Below, piece by piece: positions 38,282 to 48,891 of a stretch of 64,000 nucleotides of DNA. Positions within the stretch are counted from its first letter, which is position 1. Every line of letters begins with the position of its first letter. The notes below the pieces were generated by a model. That model had not been told where the DNA came from. It saw nothing but the letters and a program-made list of their open reading frames with translations, and did no database searches. Source of the stretch: Bartonella birtlesii IBS 325. Lineage in GTDB: Bacteria > Pseudomonadota > Alphaproteobacteria > Rhizobiales > Rhizobiaceae. The translations under genes and the position numbers were made by a program. The DNA is taken from assembly GCF_000273375.1 (NCBI RefSeq), contig NZ_CM001557.1:1769910-1833909 (forward strand). Reading direction: 5' to 3'.

Positions 38282-39202
38282 ATGGCAATTCTTTTATTAG
38301 CCGAATCTCATATAGAAGAAACCGCAAAAGCGCTCACTGCTGCTCGTGCTATCAGCAATGATATCGATATTTTGATTTGTGGAAAAAAGGTTCAAAAACT
38401 TGCTGAAAACACTGCTAAACTTACTGGTGTGCGACAAATTCTCACCGCTGAAGCAGATTACTTAGCCCATCAACTTGCCGAACCTATGGCAAATACAATT
38501 ATCAACTTAGCAAATAATTATGATGTGATCATGGCTGCCTCTACCAGCACCGGCAAAAATGTCATGCCACGCGTGGCTGCTCTTCTTGATGTTATGCAAA
38601 TTTCAGATATTATTGCTGTCCTTGCACCTGATACCTTTAAACGACCAATTTATGCAGGAAATGCACTTGAAACTATACGCAGCCATGATCATAAAAAGGT
38701 GATAACAGTTCGCACAGCCTCTTTCTCACCAACGCCTTTCCAAAATAATACTGCTCCCCTCAAAACAATAACACCAGCTCCCAATCCAAACCTTTCTGCT
38801 TTTATAACAGCAGAAACCACTAAAACTGATCGTCCTGATCTTACCTCAGCACGTGTTATCATCTCAGGTGGACGCGGTCTTGGTTCTCAAGAAAAATTTA
38901 TGGCACTCCTCCTCCCCCTTGCGAATAAACTAAAAGCGGCTTTAGGCGCCAGCCGAGCAGCCGTTGATGCAGGTTATGCCCCTAATGATTGGCAAATTGG
39001 ACAAACAGGCAAAATTGTTGCCCCTGAACTCTATATCGCCATTGGTATTTCCGGTGCAATCCAGCATTTATCCGGTATAATGGACGCACAAGTTATTGTG
39101 GCCATTAACAAGGATGCAGAAGCCCCTATCATGCAAATTGCTGATTATGCCCTTGTTGGTGATCTTCACCAAATTATTCCAGAGTTGGAGAAAGCCTTAT
39201 AG
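38282..39202 (+). CDS. etfA: electron transfer flavoprotein alpha subunit
   Basis: Large ETF subunit carrying FAD. 306 aa; N-terminal domain with MAILLLAESH, and a C-terminal FAD-binding domain with ISGGRGLGSQEKF, LGASRAAVDAGYAPNDWQIG and the family signature LYIAIGISGAIQHLSGI followed by INKDAEAPIMQIADYALVGD. All FAD contacts look intact. Three bases separate its stop from the ETF-QO start, so translation is coupled. Confidence 0.95.
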   Translation: MAILLLAESHIEETAKALTAARAISNDIDILICGKKVQKLAENTAKLTGVRQILTAEADYLAHQLAEPMANTIINLANNYDVIMAASTSTGKNVMPRVAALLDVMQISDIIAVLAPDTFKRPIYAGNALETIRSHDHKKVITVRTASFSPTPFQNNTAPLKTITPAPNPNLSAFITAETTKTDRPDLTSARVIISGGRGLGSQEKFMALLLPLANKLKAALGASRAAVDAGYAPNDWQIGQTGKIVAPELYIAIGISGAIQHLSGIMDAQVIVAINKDAEAPIMQIADYALVGDLHQIIPELEKAL

Positions 39203-39205
39203 ACT

Positions 39206-40867
39206 ATGAATGCACCTTCGCATTATAAACATGAAAGTATGGAATTTGACATAGTAATTGTCGGAGCAGGACCAGCAGGACTTTCTGCCGCAATTCGTCT
39301 CAAACAGATTAACCCCGAACTTTCTGTCACAATCGTTGAAAAAGGCACTGAAGTTGGTGCACACATCCTGTCTGGAGCAGTTGTTGACCCTATCGGCATT
39401 GATACACTCTTGCCAGAATGGAGAAATGAAAGCGATCATCCTTTCAAAACACCCGTCACTAATGATCAGTTTTTTTTTCTAAAACCTAAAGGCGCCACAC
39501 TCTTTCCCAACATCTTTCGCCCCAAAATTTTATCAAATGATGGATGCTATATCGTTTCACTTGGAAGCGTATGCCGTTGGCTTTGCCAAAAAGCCGAAGC
39601 GCTCGGTGTTGAGATCTATCCTGGTTTTGCTGTATCGGATATCATAGAGAACGATCGTGGAGCCATCATTGGCGTTCTCACATCTGATATGGGACGGAAC
39701 AAAGATGGATCGCCCGGGGAAAATTATATGCCTGGTATGGCTTTATTGGCAAAATATACTCTAATTGCGGAAGGAGCACGTGGCTCCCTTGCAAAACAGC
39801 TGATACAAAAATTTGATCTTAGCAAAAACCGTGAACCACAAAAATTTGGTCTCGGTCTCAAAGAGCTTTGGGAAGTTGATCCCCAAAAACACCAATGTGG
39901 TTTAGTTCAACATTTTGCTGGCTGGCCCTTAGACAACGATACCGGTGGTGGTGGTTTTCTTTATCACCAAGAAAACAATTTAATTTCTGCTGGTTTTGTT
40001 GTACACTTGGATTATAAAAATCCTTATCTTTCTCCTTTTGAAGAATTTCAACGTTTTAAAACACATCCAAAACTCTACGAAATTTTCAAAGGTGCAAAAC
40101 GCCTTTGTTATGGTGCACGCGTCATTAGCGAAGGCGGTTGGCAATCCGTACCAAAACTATCTTTTCCAGGTGGAGCATTAATTGGCTGTTCTGCTGGTTT
40201 TGTTAATGTCCCTCGTATCAAAGGATCACACAATGCCATTTTATCTGGCATATTAGCCGCCGATAAAGTCGCTAGTGCTCTCGCGCAAGGTCGCACCCAT
40301 GATGAAGTTATAGAAATCGAAGAACATTGGCGCAAAAGCCCCATTGGCAAAGATCTTTATCAAGTGCGCAATGCTAAACCCCTTTGGGCAAAATATGGCA
40401 CAAAATATGGAATTAAACTTGCTGGCTTTGATATGTGGTGGCAACAATTGTTCGGATTTTCCTTATTTAAAACACTCTCCCATGGAAAAGCAGATTATGC
40501 ATGTCTTGAACCAGCAGAAAAATTTCAACCCATCGCTTATCCAAAACCAGATGGTATTGTAACCTTTGATCGCCTTTCCAGTGTCGCACTTTCCAATACA
40601 CACCATGAAGAAAATCAACCTTGTCATTTAAAAATAGCCTCATTAGAAAAACAAAAAAACTCCGAATATGCAATCTATAGTGGCCCTTCTAGTCGCTACT
40701 GTCCTGCCGCTGTTTACGAGTGGCTAGAGCATAATGATCATGAAACTTATGTTATCAACGCTTCAAATTGCATACATTGTAAAACTTGCGACATCAAAGA
40801 CCCTAATCAAAATATCAATTGGACCTGTCCGCAAGGCAATGAGGGGCCCCTTTACCTCAATATGTAA
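39206..40867 (+). CDS. electron transfer flavoprotein-ubiquinone oxidoreductase
   Basis: Passes electrons from reduced ETF to ubiquinone at the inner membrane. 553 aa: Rossmann FAD motif IVIVGAGPAGLSAAIRL (about 15-31), the GAHILSGAVVDP substrate loop, a quinone-binding middle (GGGFLYHQENNLISAGFV) and a C-terminal 4Fe-4S domain with cysteines in YCPAAVYEW and NCIHCKTCDIKDP followed by TCPQGNEGP, all four cluster Cys present. Being beside etfBA makes a complete electron route in one operon. Confidence 0.95.
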   Translation: MNAPSHYKHESMEFDIVIVGAGPAGLSAAIRLKQINPELSVTIVEKGTEVGAHILSGAVVDPIGIDTLLPEWRNESDHPFKTPVTNDQFFFLKPKGATLFPNIFRPKILSNDGCYIVSLGSVCRWLCQKAEALGVEIYPGFAVSDIIENDRGAIIGVLTSDMGRNKDGSPGENYMPGMALLAKYTLIAEGARGSLAKQLIQKFDLSKNREPQKFGLGLKELWEVDPQKHQCGLVQHFAGWPLDNDTGGGGFLYHQENNLISAGFVVHLDYKNPYLSPFEEFQRFKTHPKLYEIFKGAKRLCYGARVISEGGWQSVPKLSFPGGALIGCSAGFVNVPRIKGSHNAILSGILAADKVASALAQGRTHDEVIEIEEHWRKSPIGKDLYQVRNAKPLWAKYGTKYGIKLAGFDMWWQQLFGFSLFKTLSHGKADYACLEPAEKFQPIAYPKPDGIVTFDRLSSVALSNTHHEENQPCHLKIASLEKQKNSEYAIYSGPSSRYCPAAVYEWLEHNDHETYVINASNCIHCKTCDIKDPNQNINWTCPQGNEGPLYLNM

Positions 40868-41326
40868 TCATTATTCATTCTCATAGAATGAGAATATAAA
40901 TACAGGAGCAAGAAGAGTATTTTTTCTCGAACCAAAAGCCCATCCAATATTTTCAATACACCTATTCTTTCACAAAATAAAATCTATCATCATGACCATA
41001 TCAGAATATTTTTGATAGTAGATCACTTTTTTTATCTGCAAACACCATGTTGTTATGAAAAACTTTTATGTCCAAAAACAAAAAAACACGAAAATATTCT
41101 CACCGTTCCTACTGTAAAAGCAAATCATTGCCCATTTTTACGATCTTTTTTATTCAGGCTTGACGACTTGCAAAAACGTTCATTGTAATATCTTTTCAAG
41201 AGCCAAGAATAAATTACCTTTATCTTGCGCTTAAAAATTAGAGGAAACAGATAATTTTATAGATCTGTGTTTATCTCATAACCAACATACCGTATAGCTC
41301 TTATAAAATAAGAAAGTAAATATTGA
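40868..41326. other. intergenic, convergent genes
   Basis: Small inverted repeat ATTCTCA/TGAGAAT at 40877-40895 right after the ETF-QO stop, without a T-run, so a weak terminator at best. Nothing else seen. Confidence 0.4.
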
Positions 41327-42118
41327 TCAAGTATTTTTCGGAGCGCTTATTTTTTGCAAAGTAGTCTCAAGGGCTATGGTTAAAGCACGCCTTCCCCCTT
41401 GGTGAGAAAAACAATTTGATAAAAGCTCATTTGTTCCCCCCTTCGTTGAAAATTCTTTCTCAAGCAGTGCAAAATCGAGAGATACAGAACTCTTAGCCGC
41501 TACAATTTTACGCATTTCATCCGTAAGGTTTCCAAACATCATAGCAAGAAAATCTGCTGACTGCTGCTTCTTTAATCCCTGTGTCATAAACCACTGATGT
41601 GCTGTTTCTATAAAATTACAATAAACCCCCATAAGTGAACCAGCTGTCATAAAAAGATTAAACTGCTCTTCTGCCTCCAACACCAATGTGCCTCCCAAAG
41701 CATCAAATAAATCTCGTAAAAATGGATGATTAGGATAAATTGGTGTTAAATTTTTGCATTCTGCCACAAATGGCAATGGAACAGCACGATAAACCTTATG
41801 ATTAATCCATTCTTCAACTTCTGCTACTTTTGCCATAGCAAGTACAGAAACAACAAGCTGTTCTGGATGAAAACGAAGAGAATGCAAAACCTCTTTGGCA
41901 ATTTGATTAGGCAGACAAAGAAAAACACAATCACTAGCGTCCAGCAATTCCTGATTATTTTCAGCGATCATAACCTTATTATAATTGTGCGAAAGCTGCT
42001 CTGCTCTTTGTGCATTGCGTGGTGAAACGATAACAGAAGAAACATCAAATTTGCTTCTTATTAAACCATCAACCATGGAAGCACTGATTTTACCTGTTCC
42101 CAAAAAGCCAATTTTCAT
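41327..42118 (-). CDS. pyrroline-5-carboxylate reductase-like protein
   Basis: 263 aa from ATG 42118 (AAGGAATAGCA before it; the GTG at 42133 is weaker). N-terminal NAD(P) fold MKIGFLGTGKISASMVDGL, then VIVSPRNAQRAEQL and SVLAMAKVAEVEEW. The C-terminal dimerisation helix region has FSTKGGTNELLSNCFSHQGG, which echoes the ProC signature (SPGGTT..A...LE..G) but is diverged. ProC makes proline from P5C. The drift at the signature means a related imine reductase is possible, so I give no gene symbol. Confidence 0.75.
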   Translation of the reverse strand: MKIGFLGTGKISASMVDGLIRSKFDVSSVIVSPRNAQRAEQLSHNYNKVMIAENNQELLDASDCVFLCLPNQIAKEVLHSLRFHPEQLVVSVLAMAKVAEVEEWINHKVYRAVPLPFVAECKNLTPIYPNHPFLRDLFDALGGTLVLEAEEQFNLFMTAGSLMGVYCNFIETAHQWFMTQGLKKQQSADFLAMMFGNLTDEMRKIVAAKSSVSLDFALLEKEFSTKGGTNELLSNCFSHQGGRRALTIALETTLQKISAPKNT

Positions 42119-42172
42119 TGCTATTCCTTGCACTTATCATTTTAAAAGAATCTCAACTAACGCCTTACTATT

Positions 42173-42418
42173 TCAATTTACATAAAAACCAATTGAAGAA
42201 GAAACACAAAGCATAGCAAGAATAATCAATACCAAATAAACCCTAGGCTTATCAAAAAGGACCGCAAAAGCAGAAAACCAACCAACGATAGCAGCGGCTA
42301 ATGCAAATAAAAAACCTGGCTTATTCATAAGCATAATATGAACTGCCATTAACCCCCCAATAATCAGTGCTCCAAAAACAATTAATAGACCCGTTGCAAA
42401 CTTTTCGTAATCATCCAT
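42173..42418 (-). CDS. small integral membrane protein, unknown
   Basis: 81 aa with three hydrophobic segments (ATGLLIVFGALIIGGLMAV, FLFALAAAIVGWFSAFAVLF and VYLVLIILAMLCVSSSIGF) and short loops. Ribosome site GAGGAG before ATG 42418. It precedes the ProC-like gene by 55 bases on the same strand. No family recognised. Confidence 0.6.
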   Translation of the reverse strand: MDDYEKFATGLLIVFGALIIGGLMAVHIMLMNKPGFLFALAAAIVGWFSAFAVLFDKPRVYLVLIILAMLCVSSSIGFYVN

Positions 42419-42524
42419 ATTTTACTCCTCATAGCACTTAAATTGTTGTACAGTTTGTTTATCCCCTGTGTCCCACAAAAAGAAATATTTCTCATTTACC
42501 ATGGTTAAAACACTATAGAAACTC

Positions 42525-42917
42525 TTATTTATCAGATGTAAAAAATGCTGGAACATGCTGCGGCCAACGCCACGGCAAAACTGCAATTAAATCAAAGCGT
42601 ACACATAAAAGAGCGCGATCTTTTTGCTGCGCTAACCAAATATCGGCAGCAGCTTCAATACGCTTCTCATTTACCTGAGAAATCGCAGCCATTGCTTCAG
42701 CCAATGTTGGTCGTGCTTTGACCTCAACGATTAACACAAGATTTGCCCGCCGCGCAATTAAATCAATTTCACCACATTTTGTTTTAAAACGAATTTCAGC
42801 AATATGAAATCCTTTAAAACGCAGCCACCAAGCAGCCCATTTTTCTGCACGAATCCCTCGATAAAAAGACTTTTGTCTGCGTTCTTTTTGCATAGATTTA
42901 TGCATTCTTAAAAACAT
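42525..42917 (-). CDS. YraN family (UPF0102) nuclease-fold protein
   Basis: 130 aa. RGIRAEKWAAWWLRFKGFHI then RFKTKCGEIDLIARRANLVL and IVEVKARPT: the GEIDLI..(E)VK signature of the restriction-endonuclease-like fold (E, D, E-x-K). Function unsettled; linked to DNA recombination or competence in some bacteria. The 5' end overlaps the rsmI stop by 20 bases from the ATG at 42917; ATG 42905 is an alternative start. The rsmI-yraN order is the standard one. Confidence 0.88.
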   Translation of the reverse strand: MFLRMHKSMQKERRQKSFYRGIRAEKWAAWWLRFKGFHIAEIRFKTKCGEIDLIARRANLVLIVEVKARPTLAEAMAAISQVNEKRIEAAADIWLAQQKDRALLCVRFDLIAVLPWRWPQHVPAFFTSDK

Positions 42918-43785
42918 TTAACCGTTGAAAAAGTTCTTGTTTTTTTAAGCCTGTTTTTTTTGCTACCAACGCAGCTGCCCTAGCAGCAGAATGCGTCTTA
43001 GCCAATCCTAATAACATGTCATCCACTTCTTGATCGCTCATCATTTGCAAAGGGGAAAGTGTTTGCCCAACAAGCACAACAATTTCTCCACGAATATACT
43101 CCTGTTTTCGATAATTTTCCAACAAATTCCCTAAATTGGAGACATCCACTGTTTCAAATTTTTTTGTTAATTCACGACAGATTGCCGCAGGACGATCCGC
43201 CGAAAACAGAGAAACCATATCCTGTAAAGACTCAATAAGACGATGGGGAGATTCATAAAAAACCAAAGTTGCCGGAATAGCTTTTAATTGTTCTAATCGC
43301 TTTTGACGCTGTATCTTGCGCGCACTCAAAAAACCAGCAAAGAAAAAACTATCGGTAGGAAGCCCAGTTGCAATGAGAGCCGCTAAAAGAGCTGATGCTC
43401 CAGGAATTGGCACGATTTTATAACCGGCTTTACGCGTTTCTTCTACCAAACGAAATCCCGGATCAGAAATCAGTGGTGTCCCTGCATCAGATACAAGTGC
43501 CACGCTTTTATTTTCTGCCAAAGCCACTAATAATTTTCCTCCTGCCTTTTTTGCATTATGTTCATGATAAGGAAAAAGTTTTTTCTCAATACCATAGCGT
43601 TCCAACAAAACACGTGTTACCCGTGTATCTTCACAGGCTAAAATATCAACTCCTGCAAGCACTTGCAAAGCACGAAGAGTGATATCGGCAAGGTTTCCAA
43701 TAGGCGTTGCCACAAGATAAAGTGCTGGTTCTATAATGGATGCAGAATAAGCATGCCCATTTATAAAATATGCTTTCTTACCCAT
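42898..43785 (-). CDS. rsmI: 16S rRNA (cytidine1402-2'-O)-methyltransferase RsmI
   Basis: SAM enzyme of the tetrapyrrole methylase fold that methylates the ribose of C1402 in the ribosomal decoding centre. 295 aa: LYLVATPIGNLADITLRAL (about 22-40), the ACEDTRVTRVLL stretch, ALVSDAGTPLISDPGFRLV and IPGASALLAALIATGLP, then FYESPHRL. All family motifs in order. Start ATG 43785. Confidence 0.95.
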   Translation of the reverse strand: MGKKAYFINGHAYSASIIEPALYLVATPIGNLADITLRALQVLAGVDILACEDTRVTRVLLERYGIEKKLFPYHEHNAKKAGGKLLVALAENKSVALVSDAGTPLISDPGFRLVEETRKAGYKIVPIPGASALLAALIATGLPTDSFFFAGFLSARKIQRQKRLEQLKAIPATLVFYESPHRLIESLQDMVSLFSADRPAAICRELTKKFETVDVSNLGNLLENYRKQEYIRGEIVVLVGQTLSPLQMMSDQEVDDMLLGLAKTHSAARAAALVAKKTGLKKQELFQRLNVFKNA

Positions 43786-44706
43786 ACATTTCTTTCATAA
43801 TCAAATACTCTCTCTCCACAAAAACCGAGCGAAAACTTTCCTCCATAATCATCAGTCATTTTTCCAAAATTTTCTTTACCAGCGCAAAAAATCAACAATT
43901 CCAATAATAGCCCGTGCCATAATAAGGTGATATATTCAAACCATTCATGCTTCATTTTAAGCATTACAACACCTTATCTGATCATCACGACCACTTCCCA
44001 CACAACAAATGACCGGTGTTATCCTCCATATCACGCCCTATAATACCCCACAAAACCTCCCCAGAAAAAACAAAAAAAACAGTTTATTTTCTCCTCTTTT
44101 TCACCTTTCTTTCACTTCTTTAAAGCAAAATTTTTCAGATCATTTCCACAACCTGCTTTTTCAGCCACACCTTATTTGTTAATATCAAAATATTTTTCAG
44201 CAAACATGAATCGCTTTTCTCAATACCACCAACAACAACTTTTATCATTGTCAAAAAGCAAACAAATACTCTTAAAGTTCGTTAAACTTTGTAAAATGCT
44301 CAAAAATCTTTACAACACTACGATGAATATCCTTAATCCTATAAATAAAAAGACTTCTTGCAGCCAAATGAAACACCTTTTTATGTTATGAAAAACCTTA
44401 AAATACGGTAATATCTTTTTTAAGTAGCCGCTTTAAAACCACCTTTTATAAGGCCCATTATAATCTATACAGCTTTTTCTAAACACTCGCTATTTCATAG
44501 TCTTTTTCTTCGATACAAGTGCCAAGGGGCTCTTTTTTCTATCTCTGTGCATTATCTCTAAGATCTATATAGTTCAAGAAATACCGCTTAAATTATCCAG
44601 TTGCCTAATCAATTTTTCTTCTCCTTACATCGCATCCAAAAATGAGAGCTCCATACAGCCCCCCCAAATAGCTTTTTATATTGTTCAGCATTGTCTTTTA
44701 ACAAAT
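43786..44706. other. 0.9-kb gap without recognisable gene
   Basis: In relatives an LpoA-like gene often sits divergent to rsmI; I see no trace of it. Frames at 43761 and 44176 are AT-driven with no domain. Nothing else seen. Confidence 0.45.
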
Positions 44707-45798
44707 TTACAAAAATTTGTTTTTTATTTGCTCTGCAATCGCACGATAAAGCTTAGCATGCTCTCCATCAGGCTGAGCAACAAAAATTGGCACACCATCA
44801 TCTGAAGAGCACCGTAAAGCTGCATCAAGCGGCATTTCTGCTAAGAACGGAACCCCTCGGCGTTTTGCTTCTGCATGCGCTCCACCATAACCGAAAATAT
44901 CGTAACGTTTTCCCGTATCAGGAGCAATAAAATAACTCATATTTTCAATGAGGCCTAAAATGGCAACATCAACCTTCATGAACATTTCTATTGCTTTACG
45001 TGCATCAACCAAGGCAAGATCCTGCGGAGTAGAAACAATCAATGCTCCCGTCAACTGTACTTGCTGAGCAAGCGTCAATTGCGCATCCCCTGTACCTGGT
45101 GGCATATCAACCACCAAAACATCCAACGGGCTCCATAAAACATCTCTGAGCAATTGTGTCACAGCTGCCATCACCATAGGGCCACGCCATACCACCGGTT
45201 TTTCTTCTTCAACCAAAAATCCCATCGACATCAATTTAAGACCAAACTTTTCAAGAGGTTGAAGCTTTTTCCCATCAATGAATTGTGGTTTTTGATTAAC
45301 CAGGCCTGTTAAACGTGGCAAAGATGGACCATAGATATCTGCATCCATTAAACCTGTTTTAAAACCAGAATCTTGCATAGCTAAAGCGATATTGATCGCC
45401 ATTGTGGATTTACCAACCCCTCCCTTCCCAGAAGCAACCGCAATCACATGTCGTACACCTTCTATCGGCATTTTTACAGGCAATCCATGTCTGCGTTTTG
45501 ATGCAGAAAAAACTGTATTTCTATGCATCTGAGAAGAGAGTTTCGGTTTTTTTTCTGCCGTAAGCGTAACAACAGCAGATTCAACACCATCCATAGCGCA
45601 TACCACTTCTTCAACAGTACGGCGCAAAAATTCCCATTCTTCCACACGTCCATCGGGAACTGTAATGGAAAAAAACACTTTTCCATGAGCAATCAATATC
45701 TCTGAAAGAAGCCCCAATGATATAATATCGCTTTCAGAATTCGGCGCTTTAACTTTATATAACGCATTGCGAATAATCTCACTTGTAATAGGATTCAT
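44707..45798 (-). CDS. mrp: Mrp/NBP35 family iron-sulfur cluster carrier ATPase
   Basis: Binds and transfers Fe-S clusters (ApbC). 363 aa: an N-terminal MIP18/DUF59 domain (1-85), a linker, then the deviant P-loop GKGGVGKSTMAINIA (about 123-137), DADIYGPSLPRL, VVDMPPGTGDAQLTLAQ and IENMSYF. The usual C-x-x-C after NMS is replaced: the text reads NMSYFIAPDTGKRYDIFG with no cysteine pair, unlike ApbC, whose CXXC binds the cluster. CXXC-less Mrp proteins do occur in alphaproteobacteria. Confidence 0.9.
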   Translation of the reverse strand: MNPITSEIIRNALYKVKAPNSESDIISLGLLSEILIAHGKVFFSITVPDGRVEEWEFLRRTVEEVVCAMDGVESAVVTLTAEKKPKLSSQMHRNTVFSASKRRHGLPVKMPIEGVRHVIAVASGKGGVGKSTMAINIALAMQDSGFKTGLMDADIYGPSLPRLTGLVNQKPQFIDGKKLQPLEKFGLKLMSMGFLVEEEKPVVWRGPMVMAAVTQLLRDVLWSPLDVLVVDMPPGTGDAQLTLAQQVQLTGALIVSTPQDLALVDARKAIEMFMKVDVAILGLIENMSYFIAPDTGKRYDIFGYGGAHAEAKRRGVPFLAEMPLDAALRCSSDDGVPIFVAQPDGEHAKLYRAIAEQIKNKFL

Positions 45799-46413
45799 GC
45801 CCTTTCCTCTCTATACAAATTCCAGAAAATATAGCAATAAAGCTCCAAAATACTTCCACGTGATTACCTGAAATTTCGCACTTTTAAAAAACGACATTAT
45901 CAAAGTCTAAATATTTATAGCTTATCTCTTTTAAAACATGAAACCATCAAATAAAAAAGCACGCATAAAATCTTCTACACTTCTATAAATAATGTCATGA
46001 AACAGATTATTCCCATAACCACATGACAAATTTTACCAAGGCTCTTAAGAGCTAAAATTGAGCAAATTTCTTATAAAACAAGTACACTTTACGATAATCA
46101 TTCAACAACAAATTATGATTCTTTTCCTCGCCTTGACAGTTTGAATATCCACTTGTGCTATAACTTAAAAAATAACGGCAAATTGAGTCATTGTAATAAG
46201 TGATTATTTTCTTTAAACTTTAAAACATTACGGATAAAATACACATACACAATAGCGTTTTGATCTTTTTTACAAAAAGAGAAAATAATCTGCGATTGAC
46301 TTTTTTTATGTTTTTCCTTATGGATTAGCAGTCGTATAAGGGGATAAGATTGCTCATCTAGTGCATAATTGCCATAGAATCAAGAAGGGCCGCACTCCGC
46401 GGTATTGAAATAA
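45799..46413. other. divergent intergenic region before rpmH
   Basis: Holds the predicted rpmH promoter (46133) and an AT-rich leader. No frame with a domain. Confidence 0.4.
46133..46161 (+). promoter_or_regulatory. probable promoter of the rpmH operon
   Basis: TTGACA (46133-46138), spacer of 17, TGCTAT (46156-46161). It leaves a leader of about 245 bases before rpmH. Another candidate with TTGACT near 46297 is weaker. Confidence 0.45.
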
Positions 46414-46548
46414 ATGAAACGTACTTACCAACCATCTAAACTTGTTCGTAAACGCCGCCATGGGTTTCGTGCACGTATGGCAACAGCAGGTGGCCGTAAA
46501 GTGATCGCTGCAAGGCGTGCTCGTGGACGTAAGCGTTTGTCCGCTTAA
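46414..46548 (+). CDS. rpmH: 50S ribosomal protein L34
   Basis: 44 aa, very basic, opening [20 protein letters not shown] and closing with [10 protein letters not shown]: the complete and highly conserved L34. Followed by rnpA after 95 bases, the almost universal bacterial pairing. Confidence 0.97.
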   Translation: MKRTYQPSKLVRKRRHGFRARMATAGGRKVIAARRARGRKRLSA

Positions 46549-46643
46549 CCATTTAAGTTTTCACGACAGTTGAATATTGCTCATCATCTCACCGTTGTGG
46601 AATTTTCGTTGTGAACTTCTGGTACCTATAAAATAGGTATTTA

Positions 46644-47057
46644 GTGAAATTACGAAACGCTTTTTATGAAAAAAAACATCCATGTCGTGTCCGCAAGAGA
46701 GCAGATTTTTTAGCTGCACGCACAGGGGAAAAACGACGTGGTCCTTTATTTTTGCTTACAGTGAAATCTCGTGAACAAACAGCAACTATGGAATCTCTTC
46801 CTGTTGCACGTGTGGGCTTCACGGTTACACGTAAGAATGGTAATGCTGTCAAACGCAATCGTATTAAAAGACGTCTGCGCGAAGCTGTGAGAATTGGTTT
46901 AACAGAAAACATGGAAGCAGGAACAGATTATATCATTATCGCACATCCTGATGTGCTCCATGCGTCTTTTACATCTTTGATCAATGAATTAAATAGACGA
47001 ATAAAACCAAAAACAACACATCAAAAACGGCAACAGGGGTGTACAAATGGAATATAA
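46644..47057 (+). CDS. rnpA: ribonuclease P protein component
   Basis: Protein subunit of RNase P, which matures tRNA 5' ends. 137 aa from a GTG at 46644. Hallmarks: [40 protein letters not shown] then RRLREAVR (the RNR motif), and DYIIIAHPD. The C-terminal 25 residues are an extension beyond the usual end. The stop overlaps the yidC start by 11 bases. Confidence 0.95.
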   Translation: MKLRNAFYEKKHPCRVRKRADFLAARTGEKRRGPLFLLTVKSREQTATMESLPVARVGFTVTRKNGNAVKRNRIKRRLREAVRIGLTENMEAGTDYIIIAHPDVLHASFTSLINELNRRIKPKTTHQKRQQGCTNGI

Positions 47058-48891
47058 CCGCAATTTCTTTATCGCCATTGGACTGTCTTTCATAGTACTT
47101 GTTGTATGGCAGTTTCTTCACGTTGCGCCTAAACAAGCTGAATTACAAAAAGAACAAGCTCTTGTACAGCAACAGCAATTGTCAAAACAACAATCAGCAC
47201 TTTCCACCCCTGCTACAAATTTTTCTGACACAGCACCAGTGCATGAATCAACACCAATCATTGATCACAAAATGACTCCTGAAGTTCGTAATGCTGCGTT
47301 GGCAAAAACAAACCGTGTTACCATTAAAACCAGTGAACTTGAAGGCTCCATTAATCTTGTCGGCGCACAATTTGATGATCTCCTCCTCAAAAAATATCGC
47401 TTAACAGTAGATAAGAAATCACCAGAAATCACTTTATTAAATCCTAAAGGTTTTACAACAACCTACCTTGCTGAATTCGGTTTTACCAGTTCATCGTTAC
47501 CAGCAGATGCCTTGCCACAATCCGATACACAATGGCAAATAGAAGGAAATAACACAACCCTGACTCCTTCAACACCCGTTACTTTAATCTACAATAACGG
47601 ACAGGGACAGATTTTTCGTCGTATTCTTTCCGTTGATAATCATTACATGTTTACCATTGAAGATTCTATCAGCAATGAGAGCGATAAACCGGTATATCTT
47701 TCATCCTATGCACGCGTTGCCCGTGCAGCCCCACCAGAACATACAAATGCAACCTATTTGCTTCATGAAGGCATGATAGCTATCGCCGGTGATGCACTCA
47801 AGACTGAAAAGTACAAAGCCTTAGTTGAACTTGAAGCAAATCCTCATAATGGCCAAAAAAGTATGATTTTTTCCAAAGTAACTGGAGGTTGGATTGGTAT
47901 TACTGATAAATATTGGGCTGTAGCAGTTATTCCTCCTCAGGATGCAGAATATACAAGCCGCTTTATTTACTTTGATCGCTTGCAGACGCATTATCAGTCT
48001 GACTTGCTAGGGTCACTTTTAACGATTGCTCCTCATGAAACAAAGAGCGTTACAAACCGCCTTTTTGCTGGTGCAAAACAAGTTGAAATCATTAATCATT
48101 ATCAAAATGACCTCAAAATTAAAAAGTTTGCTCTTTTAATCGATTGGGGTTGGTTTGATTTCATCACCAAGCCAATGTTTTCTCTTATTGATATTCTTTA
48201 CAAGCAAACAGGCAATTTCGGTATTGCCATTCTTCTTGTGACAGTGCTTTTGAAAACGCTTCTTTTCCCGTTAGCAAACAAATCCTATAAATCTATGGCA
48301 CGTATGAAGCTTATACAACCAATGTTATTAGAAATAAAAGAAAAATACCCAGATGATCGAACCAAACAACAACAAGCAATAATAGAACTGTATAAAACTG
48401 AGAAAATTAATCCTCTTGCCGGCTGTTGGCCTATGTTAGTCCAATTTCCGATCTTCTTTGCTCTTTATAAAGTTCTCTATATTACTATTGAAATGCGGCA
48501 TGCACCTTTCTTCGGCTGGATTAAAGATTTAGCAGCACCCGATCCAACTTCTGTTTTGAACCTGTTTGGCTTCTTGCCCTATACAACACCGACATTCTTG
48601 ATGATTGGTGCATGGCCTTTGATTATGGGGATAACGATGTTTTTACAAATGCGTATGAACCCATCCCCTCAAGACCAAACACAAGCGATGATCTTTGCGT
48701 GGATGCCAGTCATCTTTACTTTTATGCTCGCATCCTTCCCTGTTGGTCTTGTCATCTATTGGGCATGGAACAATATATTGTCAATAATCCAACAAGCGAT
48801 CATGATGAAACGTCAAGGAGTAAAAATTGAGCTTCTCGATAATCTTAAAGCTATGTGGAGAAAATCCTCAAAAGAAGAAGTGCATAAATGA
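47047..48891 (+). CDS. yidC: membrane protein insertase YidC
   Basis: Inserts and folds inner-membrane proteins with or without Sec. 614 aa: TM1 near residues 5-23, a large periplasmic beta domain (about 85-355), then five C-terminal segments starting at [17 protein letters not shown]. The cytosolic loop has [20 protein letters not shown] and a conserved [20 protein letters not shown] segment. Start ATG 47047 overlaps rnpA; the end overlaps yihA by 4 bases (ATGA). Confidence 0.96.
   Translation: MEYNRNFFIAIGLSFIVLVVWQFLHVAPKQAELQKEQALVQQQQLSKQQSALSTPATNFSDTAPVHESTPIIDHKMTPEVRNAALAKTNRVTIKTSELEGSINLVGAQFDDLLLKKYRLTVDKKSPEITLLNPKGFTTTYLAEFGFTSSSLPADALPQSDTQWQIEGNNTTLTPSTPVTLIYNNGQGQIFRRILSVDNHYMFTIEDSISNESDKPVYLSSYARVARAAPPEHTNATYLLHEGMIAIAGDALKTEKYKALVELEANPHNGQKSMIFSKVTGGWIGITDKYWAVAVIPPQDAEYTSRFIYFDRLQTHYQSDLLGSLLTIAPHETKSVTNRLFAGAKQVEIINHYQNDLKIKKFALLIDWGWFDFITKPMFSLIDILYKQTGNFGIAILLVTVLLKTLLFPLANKSYKSMARMKLIQPMLLEIKEKYPDDRTKQQQAIIELYKTEKINPLAGCWPMLVQFPIFFALYKVLYITIEMRHAPFFGWIKDLAAPDPTSVLNLFGFLPYTTPTFLMIGAWPLIMGITMFLQMRMNPSPQDQTQAMIFAWMPVIFTFMLASFPVGLVIYWAWNNILSIIQQAIMMKRQGVKIELLDNLKAMWRKSSKEEVHK

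Noticed and set aside
40877..40895. Inverted repeat after ETF-QO as a terminator
   Set aside because: Stem is short, AT-rich and not followed by a T-run.
44176..44391. 71-codon plus-strand frame
   Set aside because: AT-driven Lys/Asn/Ser-rich peptide without domain, RBS or neighbours.
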